64,000 bases of DNA, taken from positions 1 through 64,000 of the forward strand of contig CAZZJC010000025.1 in assembly GCA_964654285.1 (NCBI GenBank), read 5' to 3'. Positions within the stretch are counted from its first letter, which is position 1. Each line of letters opens with the position of its first letter. A program made the translations under genes and the position numbers. Below the pieces are notes generated by a model. The model saw nothing but the letters and a program-made list of their open reading frames with translations. It made no database searches and was not told the DNA's origin. Shown piece after piece: positions 1 through 8,415 of this stretch. The stretch is from BJHQ01 sp964654285 (lineage in GTDB: Bacteria; Planctomycetota; UBA11346).

Positions 1-48
1 CTCAAGGGGGCGGGAAAGGCTATTATTAAAGACTCTTCAGGTACATGA
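1..48 (+). CDS. C-terminal tail of an unknown protein (cut by window start)
   Basis: Reading from base 1, frame 1 is open for 15 codons and ends in TGA at 46-48. The encoded tail is hydrophilic (LKGAGKAIIKDSSGT). The next small gene starts 10 bases later. Together with the Rhs remnant downstream, this spacing would suit an Rhs/polymorphic toxin tip followed by its immunity gene. Too little is visible to name the family, and frame 2 is also open through this stretch, so the frame choice is uncertain. Confidence 0.35.
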   Translation, partial: LKGAGKAIIKDSSGT

Positions 49-58
49 CACTAGAGGA

Positions 59-370
59 ATGGATGAAATTAGTTACTTGTTAAAAGTAAGCAACAATCAG
101 ATTCTCAAAATATGGCAATATAACTATGACGAAAAATTTGGTAAGACACTACGTATTGATTCGCGGATCCTAGAAAGATCGGAAATTGCTTTTGTTGATC
201 AAAAGTTGATTTTTGACAATGATAGAGTAAATATTCATGCAATTTTAACTGATGGAACTGCATTTGATTGCGAAGCATTTTTTGATAAAGAGGTAAACAA
301 GGCAGACACGGCCGAGTCCAAGCCCCCGGTGACCGAACCGCCGAAGCCGCCGACTGACCCCAAACCGTAA
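59..370 (+). CDS. Small AT-rich hypothetical protein, possible immunity protein
   Basis: This encodes 103 residues. Roughly residues 1-80 come from markedly AT-rich DNA, unlike nearly everything else in the window. The last 20 residues are encoded by GC-rich DNA and are proline-rich (KPPVTEPPKPP). A GAGGA motif sits directly against the ATG, an unusually short spacing, and the frame stays open to the window edge, so the true start could lie further upstream. I do not recognise a family. Base composition and position next to Rhs debris suggest horizontal acquisition and an immunity or orphan-tip role; that is inference. Confidence 0.5.
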   Translation: MDEISYLLKVSNNQILKIWQYNYDEKFGKTLRIDSRILERSEIAFVDQKLIFDNDRVNIHAILTDGTAFDCEAFFDKEVNKADTAESKPPVTEPPKPPTDPKP

Positions 371-715
371 ACCAACAAAAGCGCGCGCCCATTGGACTCG
401 GCCTCGACATCGTGTCGGTCTGTTTTTGGCCCCCTGCGGCTGCGCGCCGCTCCGGCTCCGGGCCTCCGCGGCCGTCCCCCTGACGGCGCACGAACCTCCG
501 GTTCGCTTGCTCGTGGGGGACGCTTCCCCCGTATGGTCCCACGAGCCCTGACCACTGATTCCTAGCCTTTCCCCTGCCGCCCAATTGAAAACCAGCACAC
601 GCAGCGAAGTCGAAAATGTCCGTGGCAACCCATCGCCACCTTCGCTCCCGATCTTTGGATTTCTCTTGGCGATCTCGCCCGTGGACGAACCCAGCCACCC
701 CAGTAAACTCCCATT
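371..715 (+). repeat. Non-coding gap with a cluster of hairpins
   Basis: No convincing gene. Between 436 and 546 there is a run of separate perfect hairpins with unrelated stems: 436-450 (5-bp stem), 471-487 (6-bp stem GCCGTC/GACGGC), 491-505 (6-bp stem CGAACC/GGTTCG, loop TCC), and a 9-bp stem 509-517/538-546 (GCTCGTGGG/CCCACGAGC) enclosing a second GGGG/CCCC stem. The rest of the gap shows nothing recognisable. Similar hairpin-rich stretches lie at 2339-2457, 2721-2835 and 3767-3878. Confidence 0.55.
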
Positions 716-1174
716 GTGCTCCGCTGGCTTCACACCTCCGCTCGCCTAGCCCTCGCCTCCCTGGCCCTTCTGGTCGGCCTTCTGTCGCCATTGCACGCCG
801 GCCCAACTCTCACTTCGCCACCTCCCGAGGTAACGATCCAGCCTCTGGACGCACCAAAGCCACTCGTCGTCCAGGTCTACCTCATCGCCACCAGTGCTCA
901 TGGTCCTCCATCGGGCGCTTTTTTATTGGTCACCTCGTATTCGGGCGAAAAGGAAGGGGTCAGGTTCCGATTCTACGATCCCAGCCTGGGACGCTTTGTG
1001 TCCCAGGATCCTGCCCAGGCAGGTTCTACGTGGTATGCCTATTGTGGGGGGGATCCGGTGAACAGGGCGGATCCGAGCGGGTTGGATTGGGTGTGGAAAA
1101 ATCCTCCCGGAAAATGGATATGGGATGGTAAATTTATGGGCGAAGAAGGTAATAATACTGGGACATGCATATAG
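716..1174 (+). pseudogene. Rhs-repeat core remnant with signal peptide
   Basis: The 152-residue product starts with a plausible Sec signal (MLRWLHTSARLALASLALL, ending near LHAGP). At about residues 83-125 it carries the hallmark end of an Rhs/YD-repeat core: RFYDPSLGRFVSQDP, then WYAYCGGDPVNRADPSGLD. Full Rhs proteins exceed 1000 residues, and here almost all YD repeats are missing. The likeliest reading is a secreted Rhs gene that lost its middle by deletion, joining the signal peptide to the last core motif plus a short variable tip (WVWKNPPGKWIWDGKF and on). It could still be translated. The transposase gene begins 37 bp downstream. Confidence 0.6.
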
Positions 1175-1211
1175 TACTTGATTCCCAACAACGACTTACA
1201 GGATCCCGCCC

Positions 1212-2276
1212 ATGACCATCGCCCGCACCAAACTCCTGGATGAGAACCGTCCGACCTGGGTGCATTGCACCTCCCGGTGCGTGCGGCGGGCGTTCCTGGC
1301 GGGCGGGAAGTATGAGCACCGCAAGGCGTGGGTGGCGGAACGGATGGAAATGCTGGCGAAATGCTTTGCGGTGGAGGTTGCCGGATATGCGGTGATGTCG
1401 AACCACCTGCATCTGATCGTGCGCATGGATCCGGCGGCGGTGCAGGCGTGGCCGGCGTTGGAGGTGGCTCGGCGGTGGTTGTCGGTGTATCCGCGCAAGT
1501 ACCTCAAAGATGGCACGGCGCAGCTGCCCAGCGACGCGGAGATCGCGATGCTGGCCAGCAATGCCTTCAAGGTGGCGTTGTGGCGCAAGCGGCTGGCGAA
1601 CCTCGGCTGGTTCATGAAGGCGCTCAAGGAACCATTGGCCCGGCGGGCGAATCGCGAAGACGCGTGCAAGGGAACGTTCTGGGAAGGGCGCTTCCATTCG
1701 GTGCCGCTGCTGGATCAGCCGGCCCTGATCGCGGCGATGGTGTATGTCGATCTGAATCCGGTGCGGGCGAAGATGGCGGATCGGCCGGAGACGTCGGATT
1801 TCACGGCGGGGCAGCGTCGCATCGTAGCGCGCAACCGCCATGCGGCGGCAACCAGGATCGTCGAGCGTGAACCGGTGAAAGCGGCGGCGCTGCTGGCCAA
1901 GGCCGGATTGAATGAGGGTGCCCGCCATGCCGAGGACGGTCTGTGGTTGTGTCCGCTCGCACGCTGCCAGGCGGGAGAGCCGCTGTCGAACCAGCGGATC
2001 ACCGTCGATGACTACCTGACGCTGCTGGATGCGACCGGGAGGCTGATCAAGGCCGGCAAGCGCGGCGCGATCCCGCCTGAACTCGCTCCGATCCTGGCCC
2101 GGCTCGACCTGTCGGTGGAATCCTGGCTCGCGACGATGCTGGGCTGGCGGATGTTCGGATTCAGTTCGGCGCTGGGCCACGCCGCGACGCGATCAGCCGA
2201 AGCCGCCCGGCGCGGTTTGCAGTGGATCCGCAACCGGTGCCCGCTGTTCGCCAAGCGGGACGAAGTTGCAGCATAG
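1212..2276 (+). mobile_element. REP-associated (Y1/HUH, IS200-like) transposase
   Basis: The 354-residue protein has an N-terminal Y1 transposase domain (about residues 10-200). The metal-binding HUH motif is visible in YAVMSNHLHLIVRM (about residues 60-73), and the family segment MVYVDLNPVRAKMADRPE follows at about 175-192. Such proteins nick single-stranded DNA and, in RAYT lineages, are thought to move short palindromes rather than their own gene. No IS200 ends are evident. Hairpin-rich sequences occur on both sides of the gene, and a palindrome family has invaded the gene at 16402-17613. The C-terminal ~150 residues extend beyond the catalytic domain and look ordinary for the longer members. 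Probably monocistronic. Confidence 0.85.
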
Positions 2277-2996
2277 GACTTTGCGCATGGTGACCGCCCG
2301 GTCCCCGGCCCTGGACGCGCCAGGGGCGACGCGCCCCCGTCACGCCCAGGGCAAGGCGCCCGGCACGCGGTGCGCCCTCGCTCGCTGATGCTGGCCTTGC
2401 GCTCGGCGTCGCTCGCTCGGGGACAGCATTCCCCGCTCGCGCCCATTGCCCGGTCCCAGGCTTTTCGCTGCGCGCATGCAGTTCACAAGTGCGCAGCCGG
2501 TTCGGCGCGACGCGCGCCTCACCAGGGCTCCGCGTCATCCGCGCGGCTGACGCCGTGCGTCAGGCGGCACCGACATGGATGACCAGACATTTCAGGGCAT
2601 GCATGTTGGTCACCTGTCTTCTTCTGTTCCTCCGGTCCCAGGTTCCCCTTTCATCCCTGTTCCATTGAGTTTTCCAGAGCCATTCTTCGCGCCTTCGGTG
2701 CTGCCCCCAGCATCCGCCCTCGTCACGCCCGGCCCAGGCGGTCCGGTATGCGGTGCTACCTCGCTCGCTCAGGCAGGTTGCCGCTCGGCTCGCCTGTTCG
2801 GGGACGGAGTTGCCCGCTCCATGCTTGGGCCGATCCGAGGCTTGTCGTAGGCGCCTGGTGCAGTGCGGTGAGCACGCCCCGGCATTGGCCCCTTGGCCAT
2901 GCCGGGTTTTCCCTGCGGCGAACCAGCAAGCCGGGACCAGCCGGTGGTTGCCGACGCCGGTTCGGCTGCGGATGCTGGCGGAGGAAGGATGCTGGC
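2277..2996 (+). repeat. 720-bp gap with two diverged copies of a GC-rich repeat
   Basis: No supported gene. Two segments, 2339-2457 and 2721-2835, share a recognisable backbone: CGTCACGCCC, then CGGTGC, CCTCGCTCGCT, TTGC, CTCGGGGAC or TTCGGGGAC, and a closing CCCGCTC. Copy one contains clear stems, for example CGGGGA/TCCCCG at 2418-2435 and GCAAGGC/GCCTTGC. The intervening 2575-2720 is less GC-rich and has no recognised element. A 91-codon reading frame at 2575-2850 overlaps the second repeat and is not credible as a gene. Confidence 0.5.
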
Positions 2997-3689
2997 ATGG
3001 AAAAGCTGCGTACCCCGTTCCTGATCATCGCGCTCGGGTGCTGCCTGGCGGTGGTGGGGGCCGAACTGGCGTCGCCCCTGCTGCTGGGGCTGGATGCTGC
3101 CAAGGGGCAGACTCCGCCCGGTGTCGGCATCGGTGCGCTCGCCTTCCTCGATGTCCTGCTGCTGTTCGTCACCCTGCTCTGCGCGCTGCCCCTGATCCTG
3201 CCCGAAAGCATCCACGCCAAGCTGCAGGGCGTCGCGACCCTGGTGGTCGCCATCCTGGTGATCCTGGCCGGGATCGTCGCGATCTTCGTCTTCCTCGCGA
3301 AACTGCTGCTGATGATCGGCCTGCTGCTCGCCATCCCATTCGGCACCATCGCCTACTTCATCATGTTCGGGGACTTCGCCACCGGTTCGGCGCAGGCGGT
3401 GCTGGGCGGCATCTACGGGGCGAAGCTCGCCTTCTGCGTCTGCCTGGTCCTGGCGCACCAGCGGTTCCTGCAGAACAAGGGGCTGGTGCTGCTCACGCTC
3501 TGCTCGTTATTGGGCAACCTGATCGTCGGCTTCCTGCATGGCCTGGTACCCGGCTTCCTGGTCAGCATCACCGACGCCATCGCGGCCATCGTGGTGGTGA
3601 TCATCGCCATCATCTGGGCCATCCTGCTCGCGATCGGCAGCCTGCCGGCGATCCTCAAGGCTGTGAACGTCAGCAAGAACGTGGGCTGA
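2997..3689 (+). CDS. Small polytopic membrane protein, function unknown
   Basis: A longer frame is open upstream, but the ATG at 2997 is chosen because GAGGAAGG lies about 9 bases before it and the protein from there opens with a membrane segment (residues 5-25). The 230-residue product has five or six hydrophobic helices, including a very hydrophobic pair around residues 75-120 and another near 195-220, with almost no soluble domain. No family is recognised. It is convergent with the injection-system cluster that ends at 3884, and its link to that cluster is unproven. Confidence 0.65.
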   Translation: MEKLRTPFLIIALGCCLAVVGAELASPLLLGLDAAKGQTPPGVGIGALAFLDVLLLFVTLLCALPLILPESIHAKLQGVATLVVAILVILAGIVAIFVFLAKLLLMIGLLLAIPFGTIAYFIMFGDFATGSAQAVLGGIYGAKLAFCVCLVLAHQRFLQNKGLVLLTLCSLLGNLIVGFLHGLVPGFLVSITDAIAAIVVVIIAIIWAILLAIGSLPAILKAVNVSKNVG

Positions 3690-3766
3690 ATTCGCGGGCC
3701 ATAGCTGGCGGATTGGCGTCAGAAAAAGCCGGGCAATCTCCCAAAGAACTTCCCTGCTGCGCGGGG

Positions 3767-3878
3767 TTCCGGCTGCGCCGGAAGAGACGGCTTGGCCGTC
3801 CCAAGTTCTTGTTTGTCCGGGGCTGGCCGCCCCCGTAACGCGCCTCCGGCGCTCCCCCGTGCGCAGCCTGACGGCTGC
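3767..3878. repeat. Array of five consecutive hairpins
   Basis: Between two convergent genes lie five perfect hairpins in about 110 bp, each with a different stem: 3767-3783 (TTCCGG/CCGGAA), 3786-3800 (GACGGC/GCCGTC, loop TTG), about 3814-3830 (GGGGC/GCCCC), 3840-3853 (GCGCC/GGCGC), and 3863-3878 (GCAGCC/GGCTGC, loop TGAC). No T-run follows any of them, so a standard intrinsic terminator is not evident, although bidirectional termination is possible. The architecture repeats but the stem sequences do not. Confidence 0.6.
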
Positions 3879-3883
3879 TCACG

Positions 3884-4123
3884 TCAGAAGGAATGCTTTG
3901 CCCTGATTTCCGCAATATGCCGGGCGGTTGATGCGGAATGCTTCGATTGCAGGGCTTTGTCGAAGATGCTGGCCAGCACGCGTTTTTCATCCGCGTCGAT
4001 GACGTTGTCGGCCAGGGCGAGGCCCATCAGGAAATTGATTTCATTCTCATCCAATCGACCGTCATCGGTAAAGCATTTGATCGAACTCAAGGCCAGGTGC
4101 AGGTGGGATTTGATTTGGCTCAT
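3884..4123 (-). CDS. Small TerB-like acidic protein
   Basis: The 79-residue protein is helical and acidic. Its core (FTDDGRLDENEINFLMGLAL and ADNVIDADEKRVL) resembles the TerB-like fold, in which small helical proteins carry acidic metal-binding loops. It is the last gene of the minus-strand cluster, 97 bp after the previous gene, so it may be read through from the injection-system operon. The TerB assignment is by eye and only moderately secure. The start ATG at 4123 is the only reasonable one. Confidence 0.55.
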   Translation of the reverse strand: MSQIKSHLHLALSSIKCFTDDGRLDENEINFLMGLALADNVIDADEKRVLASIFDKALQSKHSASTARHIAEIRAKHSF

Positions 4124-4220
4124 GGGGAGGTTCCTCGGTTGGTTGACTCATGGTGGGGCGCGGTTTGGGTCCGTCCAGGATCGCGGTCATGCCGGTCATG
4201 GCTGCCGGATGCACGCGACG

Positions 4221-5153
4221 CTATTCGATCTTCAGCGTCAGGGCCGGGCCGGTGGCATTCAGGGTGACGGTTCCGCCACCTTCGTAGACGACCAGGGAAT
4301 AGCGCTGGGAACCCTGGTCGCGGCGATGGGCGTCGCGGTCGGGGAAGATGGCGACCGGTTCAGGTGGGGACTTGGCCTTGTCAGGCAGATCGGCCACGAA
4401 GGGGGGCAGCATCCGCCAGGTCACCTGGGCGAGGAATTCCTGGGGAGGGGCGCCCGGGGGCAGGTTTTTCGCCGGTGCCGGAGCGGTGGCAGGTGAGATC
4501 AGGTTGAAAGTCAGACGGCGCGAGGTCTTCCCCGGTTCGGGGGCGATGCGCAGGGTGACGGCCTGCTTGGGCTTGTCCTGGTCGGGGAAGGTGAATTTCC
4601 GCTTGGCGGTATCCAGGTTCGCCCCATCGACGGTGATCTGCTTGAGGTCGAAGCCGGGCTGGTTGCCGGGAAACTGGAGGTCCACCGTCACCTCGGAGCG
4701 GATGGTGCTCAGGGTCGCGGTTCCTCCGGCGCTGGGGAAGGCGAGTTGCGTGCGCTTGCCTGGGCGGAGATCTTCAGCCGTGCCATCGGGGCGGGCAATC
4801 TGCGCCACGACGGCAGTCTCGTCGGCCCCTGCCGTGCTGACCCCGAGGCTGAGGGTGCGGGTGCGCGCGGGTTTCGCCGCGTCGGGCGCGACCCGCAGGG
4901 TCACCACGTTGCCGGGCAGGACGAAGGTGCGCTTGCCGGTGTCCAGGGTGGCGCCGTCGACGGTGATCTGCTTCAGATCGAATCCGGGCTGGGTCCAGGC
5001 CAGGGCGCCATCGATCGCGCCCATGAAGGCCGGCGGTTCGTAGCTCTCGCCGGCGGCCGGTTTCTTGGCGTCGTGGTTGCGGCTGCCCAGGTACAGGCTG
5101 GCGCCCCAGGCGAGGACGAGCAGCACCAGGATGACGATCACCGGCTTGGGCAT
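4221..5153 (-). CDS. Membrane-anchored protein with an internal duplication
   Basis: The 310-residue product begins with a single hydrophobic segment (residues 4-22) that acts as signal anchor, followed by a soluble region. The soluble part contains two near-identical copies of a module starting QPGFDLKQITVDGA (about residues 55 and 165), each followed by LDT.KR.F and a conserved VTLR(V/I)AP segment. The remainder is beta-rich and unrecognised. It lies 12 bp downstream of a PASTA protein and is probably the same transcript. Function unknown; an extracytoplasmic structural or binding role beside the PASTA proteins is inference. Confidence 0.6.
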   Translation of the reverse strand: MPKPVIVILVLLVLAWGASLYLGSRNHDAKKPAAGESYEPPAFMGAIDGALAWTQPGFDLKQITVDGATLDTGKRTFVLPGNVVTLRVAPDAAKPARTRTLSLGVSTAGADETAVVAQIARPDGTAEDLRPGKRTQLAFPSAGGTATLSTIRSEVTVDLQFPGNQPGFDLKQITVDGANLDTAKRKFTFPDQDKPKQAVTLRIAPEPGKTSRRLTFNLISPATAPAPAKNLPPGAPPQEFLAQVTWRMLPPFVADLPDKAKSPPEPVAIFPDRDAHRRDQGSQRYSLVVYEGGGTVTLNATGPALTLKIE

Positions 5154-5165
5154 GCGGGGCTCGGG

Positions 5166-6209
5166 CTATTTCTTCTGGGGCTGGATCGGAACCGCCACCG
5201 GCTGGTCCATGCGCCGGATGGTGCCCTCGGCCACGCCCTGCTGGAAGGTGCCCATCACCGCCTGGCGTTCGATGGACGACAATTCCCTGGTCAGGCGGCG
5301 GTTCACCGTGAGTTTGACCAGCGATTCCTTGTCGACCAGGGTGCCGGCCGCAGGCACCTGGCCGAGGATGACCCCGTCGGCGATCTTGGGATTGCCGGTG
5401 GTGGCGATCGCATAGCGCAGCTGGGACTTCTGCATCTCTGCGTCGGCTTCCCGCAACGGCCTGCCGGTCAGCGTCGGCACCTTGATCTTGATGTCAGGCG
5501 TGCCGACGGGCGGCAGGCCAGGACGCTGGGCGATGATCAGGTTCACCAGCTCGCCGGCCTCGACCGTCGCTTCGGCGGCCGGATCCTGGCTGAGGACGGT
5601 CTCGTCGTTGTGCGTGGTGTCGGGCTTGTAGTTGATGCTGCCCACGCGCAGGGCCGAGGAGCGGATGCGGGTTTCTGCCTCGCTCAACGCCAGGCCCTCC
5701 AGCTTCGGCATGGCGAGCTTGGGCGGCGGGGGTGGCGGCGGCGGCTCCTGCATGGCGAGGATGATCGCGACGGCTCCGCCGACCACGATGATCGCGCCGA
5801 TCAGGCTGAAGATGATCCAGGCCGGGAAGGGCGGCTTCACCTGCGCCTCGGGCACGGTCACGCTCAAGGATGGGCTGCGCGCGACATCGCCGTCGGGATT
5901 CGCGGTGTTGAGGGCGAGGACGTTGAAGCGGTAGGTGCCCGGAGCCGGCCGCTGCGCGGCGGAGACGCGCAGCCGGTAGGTGACGCTGTCATTGGTCCGG
6001 ATGTCGAGTTCGGGCGCCTGGCTGGGCAGCTCGCGGCCGTCCTCGCTGAGCAGCCGCGCGGTCAGGCCCGGCGTCCCGCCTTCGATCAGGGTGCGCGCGG
6101 TCTGGGTGAAGCCGCTGCCGTTGCCGACGCGGATCTCGAACTCCGCCGTGAGGTCGGGGCCGAGGATGCGGTTGTCCGAGGAGGCGCTGACGGTGAAGGA
6201 GGTGGGCAT
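5166..6209 (-). CDS. Ig-like / TM / two-PASTA membrane protein
   Basis: This 347-residue protein has no signal peptide. Residues 1-120 form a beta-rich domain with the same pattern as three sibling proteins in the cluster (PTSFTV, GFTQTARTLIE, APGTYRFNVLALNTANP). One membrane helix follows (about 128-152), then a run of eight prolines and two PASTA-type repeats (about 163-228 and 235-305, with VLSQDPAAEATV and ILGQVPAAGTLV cores). PASTA domains bind peptidoglycan or muropeptides in known kinases and PBPs. With no signal peptide, the simplest topology puts the Ig-like part in the cytoplasm and PASTA outside. A role anchoring the contractile apparatus to the envelope is inference. Confidence 0.7.
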   Translation of the reverse strand: MPTSFTVSASSDNRILGPDLTAEFEIRVGNGSGFTQTARTLIEGGTPGLTARLLSEDGRELPSQAPELDIRTNDSVTYRLRVSAAQRPAPGTYRFNVLALNTANPDGDVARSPSLSVTVPEAQVKPPFPAWIIFSLIGAIIVVGGAVAIILAMQEPPPPPPPPKLAMPKLEGLALSEAETRIRSSALRVGSINYKPDTTHNDETVLSQDPAAEATVEAGELVNLIIAQRPGLPPVGTPDIKIKVPTLTGRPLREADAEMQKSQLRYAIATTGNPKIADGVILGQVPAAGTLVDKESLVKLTVNRRLTRELSSIERQAVMGTFQQGVAEGTIRRMDQPVAVPIQPQKK

Positions 6210-6272
6210 GGGATTTTGCTCGGGTGGCCGGTGGCAGGTGGGCTGGCAGGCAGGCGCGATCGCGGTCGGAAC

Positions 6273-8405
6273 CTAGCGGGAGAGGAACCGGATCAACTGG
6301 TCCTGGTTCACCCGCTCGATCGGCAGCGCCTGCTCCTGGGGTTGGCCGTTCCTGAGCGTGTACCGGATCAGCAGTTGCGGCATGTAGATGGGGGGACTCC
6401 GACGCAAATCCAGGAATCTTCCATTGCGCAGCTCGAACACGCCGGTTTCGGTGAGATCGCGTTCCGTCGCGGGCCTGTGATCAGGGGCGGGCCTGCCGGG
6501 ATGGCCCCGCATGCCGCCGCGTTCGATGAGGGCGAGGATCCGCAGGTCGTTGTTGAGCGCGAAGCCCTTCTGCTTCCAGATGGCGAAATCAGCCTGGGAC
6601 AGGGTGAGCGATTCCTTGGTCGAAACCACGTAGCCGTAGAAATGCGGCAGCCAGCTGCCCACGGGCATCACCTTGATGGTCGTCAGGCCCTCCAGCCGGC
6701 CGAGGTCGACGCGGGCGCTGGTGGTGAGTCGATCCGCCGTCCACGAACCGGTGACGGTGGCGAAGGCGTTGGTGGACTTCAGCGCCCCCTTCACCAGCAC
6801 CTTGCAGGGCCGGCTCTCGGCGGCGGTGAACAGGGCATAGAGGTGGTAGGTTCCGGTCTCAACCTTCACGCTGAACTCGTGCGCGGTGCCGCCGAGGACG
6901 GAGATCGGCGCCTCGGTGACAGGAATGGGTGGTTGCGCAGTCGCGATGAGCTCGCAGGCCTTGATCGGGATGTCCGGTGCCTGGCCGGCGAGGGTCAGCA
7001 CGATCTTGTCGCTCGCCGCGACGCGGGCCTTCGCGGCCGGCTTCTGCTCGATCACCGTGCCCGGCGGACTGCCGCTCGCCTGCTCCTGGATGGTGATGTA
7101 TTCCGGCCCCCAGCCGAGTTCATCCAGCCTGGCCAGGGCCTGCTGACGGCTCTTTCCGGTCAGGTCGGGCATGGCGGTCGCCAGGGTGAGGTTGACCAGT
7201 CTCGCATCCGGGATCGGAGCGCCCGGCAGGGGGGTCTGGCTGACCACCAGATCCGGATCGGCGTCGGACAGTTCGTAGCTGACCTTGCCCGGTTTCAGCT
7301 CGGCGGCGGCCAGGCTCGGGGCCACGGCGGCCAGGGGCGCCCCGATCACGTTGGGCACTTTGCGCACCACGGTCAGGTTGATCCGTTGGCCGGTGGCTAC
7401 CACCTGGCGGGGAGCCGGATCCTGATCCGCCACGGTGTTGTTGTCGCCCAGCGGCGCGTATTTGTAGTCGATGGACCCCTTGGCCAGACCGGCGTCCTGG
7501 ATCTGCTCCAGCGCCGCGTCGAGGGGCAGGTTGATCAGGCGCGGCATGAGGGAATTCGCGGCCACCTTGAGGGCGATGAGCTTGTCGGTCGGCACCCGCG
7601 CCCCGGCGGGCGGATCCTGGCTCAGGACCAGGTTCTTGTTCCGGCTCGGGTCGGGCACCTCGGTGCTCGAGATGTGATCCTCGCGCACGCCGAGCTGCAC
7701 GAGCAGCCGTTGCGCGTCGCGCAGGGGCAATGCGACCACGCTGGGCATGGGGCGGGCGAGGATCAGATCGATGGTGCGGGTCGGGGGCAGCGCCGCCCCG
7801 GCGGCGGGATTCTGGCCCACCACGGCGTCGGAATCCGCATCCGACAACTGGTAGGTGACCGTCCCGAGCCGCAGATGCGCGGCCGCCAGCCTGCTGCTGG
7901 CGGTGCTGAAGGGGGATCCGACCAGGCTCGGCACCGTGCGCGACTGGACGGCGAGGATGAGCGCGGTGGCTCCGCCGAGGACGATCAGGGCCGCCACGGC
8001 GGCGAAGATCATCCATGGCTTGAGCGGCATGGGCTGGCTGAGCTGGCCCACCACCACGCTCAGGGACTGGCTGTGCGCCACGTCGGCATTGGGATTCACC
8101 GTGTTCACGGCGAGGACGCTGAACCGGTAGGTGCCGGCTGGCGGCCGCTGGCGGGCGGCGAGGCGCAGGCGGTAGACGACCTCCTCGTTGGCCCGGATGT
8201 CGACCTCGGGGGTCTGGCTCGCCAATGGCGAACCATCGGCGGCGAGCAGCTGGGCATCGAGTCCCGGGGTGGCGCTCTCGATCAGCGTGCGGGCGGTCTG
8301 GGTGAAGCCGCTGGTGTTGGCGATCCGCACCTGGAACTCGGCCGACAGATCCGGCCCGAGGGCGATGCTGACGGCGGGGGTGGTGACGGTGAAGGACGTG
8401 GGCAT
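6273..8405 (-). CDS. Ig-like / TM / five-PASTA protein with CBM-like C-terminus
   Basis: This 710-residue protein is the large sibling of its neighbour. Its N-terminal domain (1-125: PTSFTV, GFTQTARTLIE, PAGTYRFSVLAVNTVNP) is clearly paralogous. A membrane helix lies at about 131-152, followed by five PASTA-like repeats to about residue 465, recognisable from recurring VV.QNPAAG, LSQDPPAG, VADQDPAP, VVSQTPLPG and VIEQKPAA cores. The rest includes a beta-sandwich resembling carbohydrate-binding modules (TYHLYALFTAAESRPCKV, then VDLGRLEGLTTIKV) and an unrecognised tail. It starts 10 bp after the preceding gene ends. Likely envelope-spanning; linkage to the injection system is by genomic context. 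Confidence 0.7.
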   Translation of the reverse strand: MPTSFTVTTPAVSIALGPDLSAEFQVRIANTSGFTQTARTLIESATPGLDAQLLAADGSPLASQTPEVDIRANEEVVYRLRLAARQRPPAGTYRFSVLAVNTVNPNADVAHSQSLSVVVGQLSQPMPLKPWMIFAAVAALIVLGGATALILAVQSRTVPSLVGSPFSTASSRLAAAHLRLGTVTYQLSDADSDAVVGQNPAAGAALPPTRTIDLILARPMPSVVALPLRDAQRLLVQLGVREDHISSTEVPDPSRNKNLVLSQDPPAGARVPTDKLIALKVAANSLMPRLINLPLDAALEQIQDAGLAKGSIDYKYAPLGDNNTVADQDPAPRQVVATGQRINLTVVRKVPNVIGAPLAAVAPSLAAAELKPGKVSYELSDADPDLVVSQTPLPGAPIPDARLVNLTLATAMPDLTGKSRQQALARLDELGWGPEYITIQEQASGSPPGTVIEQKPAAKARVAASDKIVLTLAGQAPDIPIKACELIATAQPPIPVTEAPISVLGGTAHEFSVKVETGTYHLYALFTAAESRPCKVLVKGALKSTNAFATVTGSWTADRLTTSARVDLGRLEGLTTIKVMPVGSWLPHFYGYVVSTKESLTLSQADFAIWKQKGFALNNDLRILALIERGGMRGHPGRPAPDHRPATERDLTETGVFELRNGRFLDLRRSPPIYMPQLLIRYTLRNGQPQEQALPIERVNQDQLIRFLSR

Positions 8406-8415
8406 GGGTGCGCTG

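Noticed and set aside
2575..2850. A 91-codon frame after the transposase gene
   Set aside because: It runs into a GC-rich repeat, has no ribosome site and no conserved pattern.
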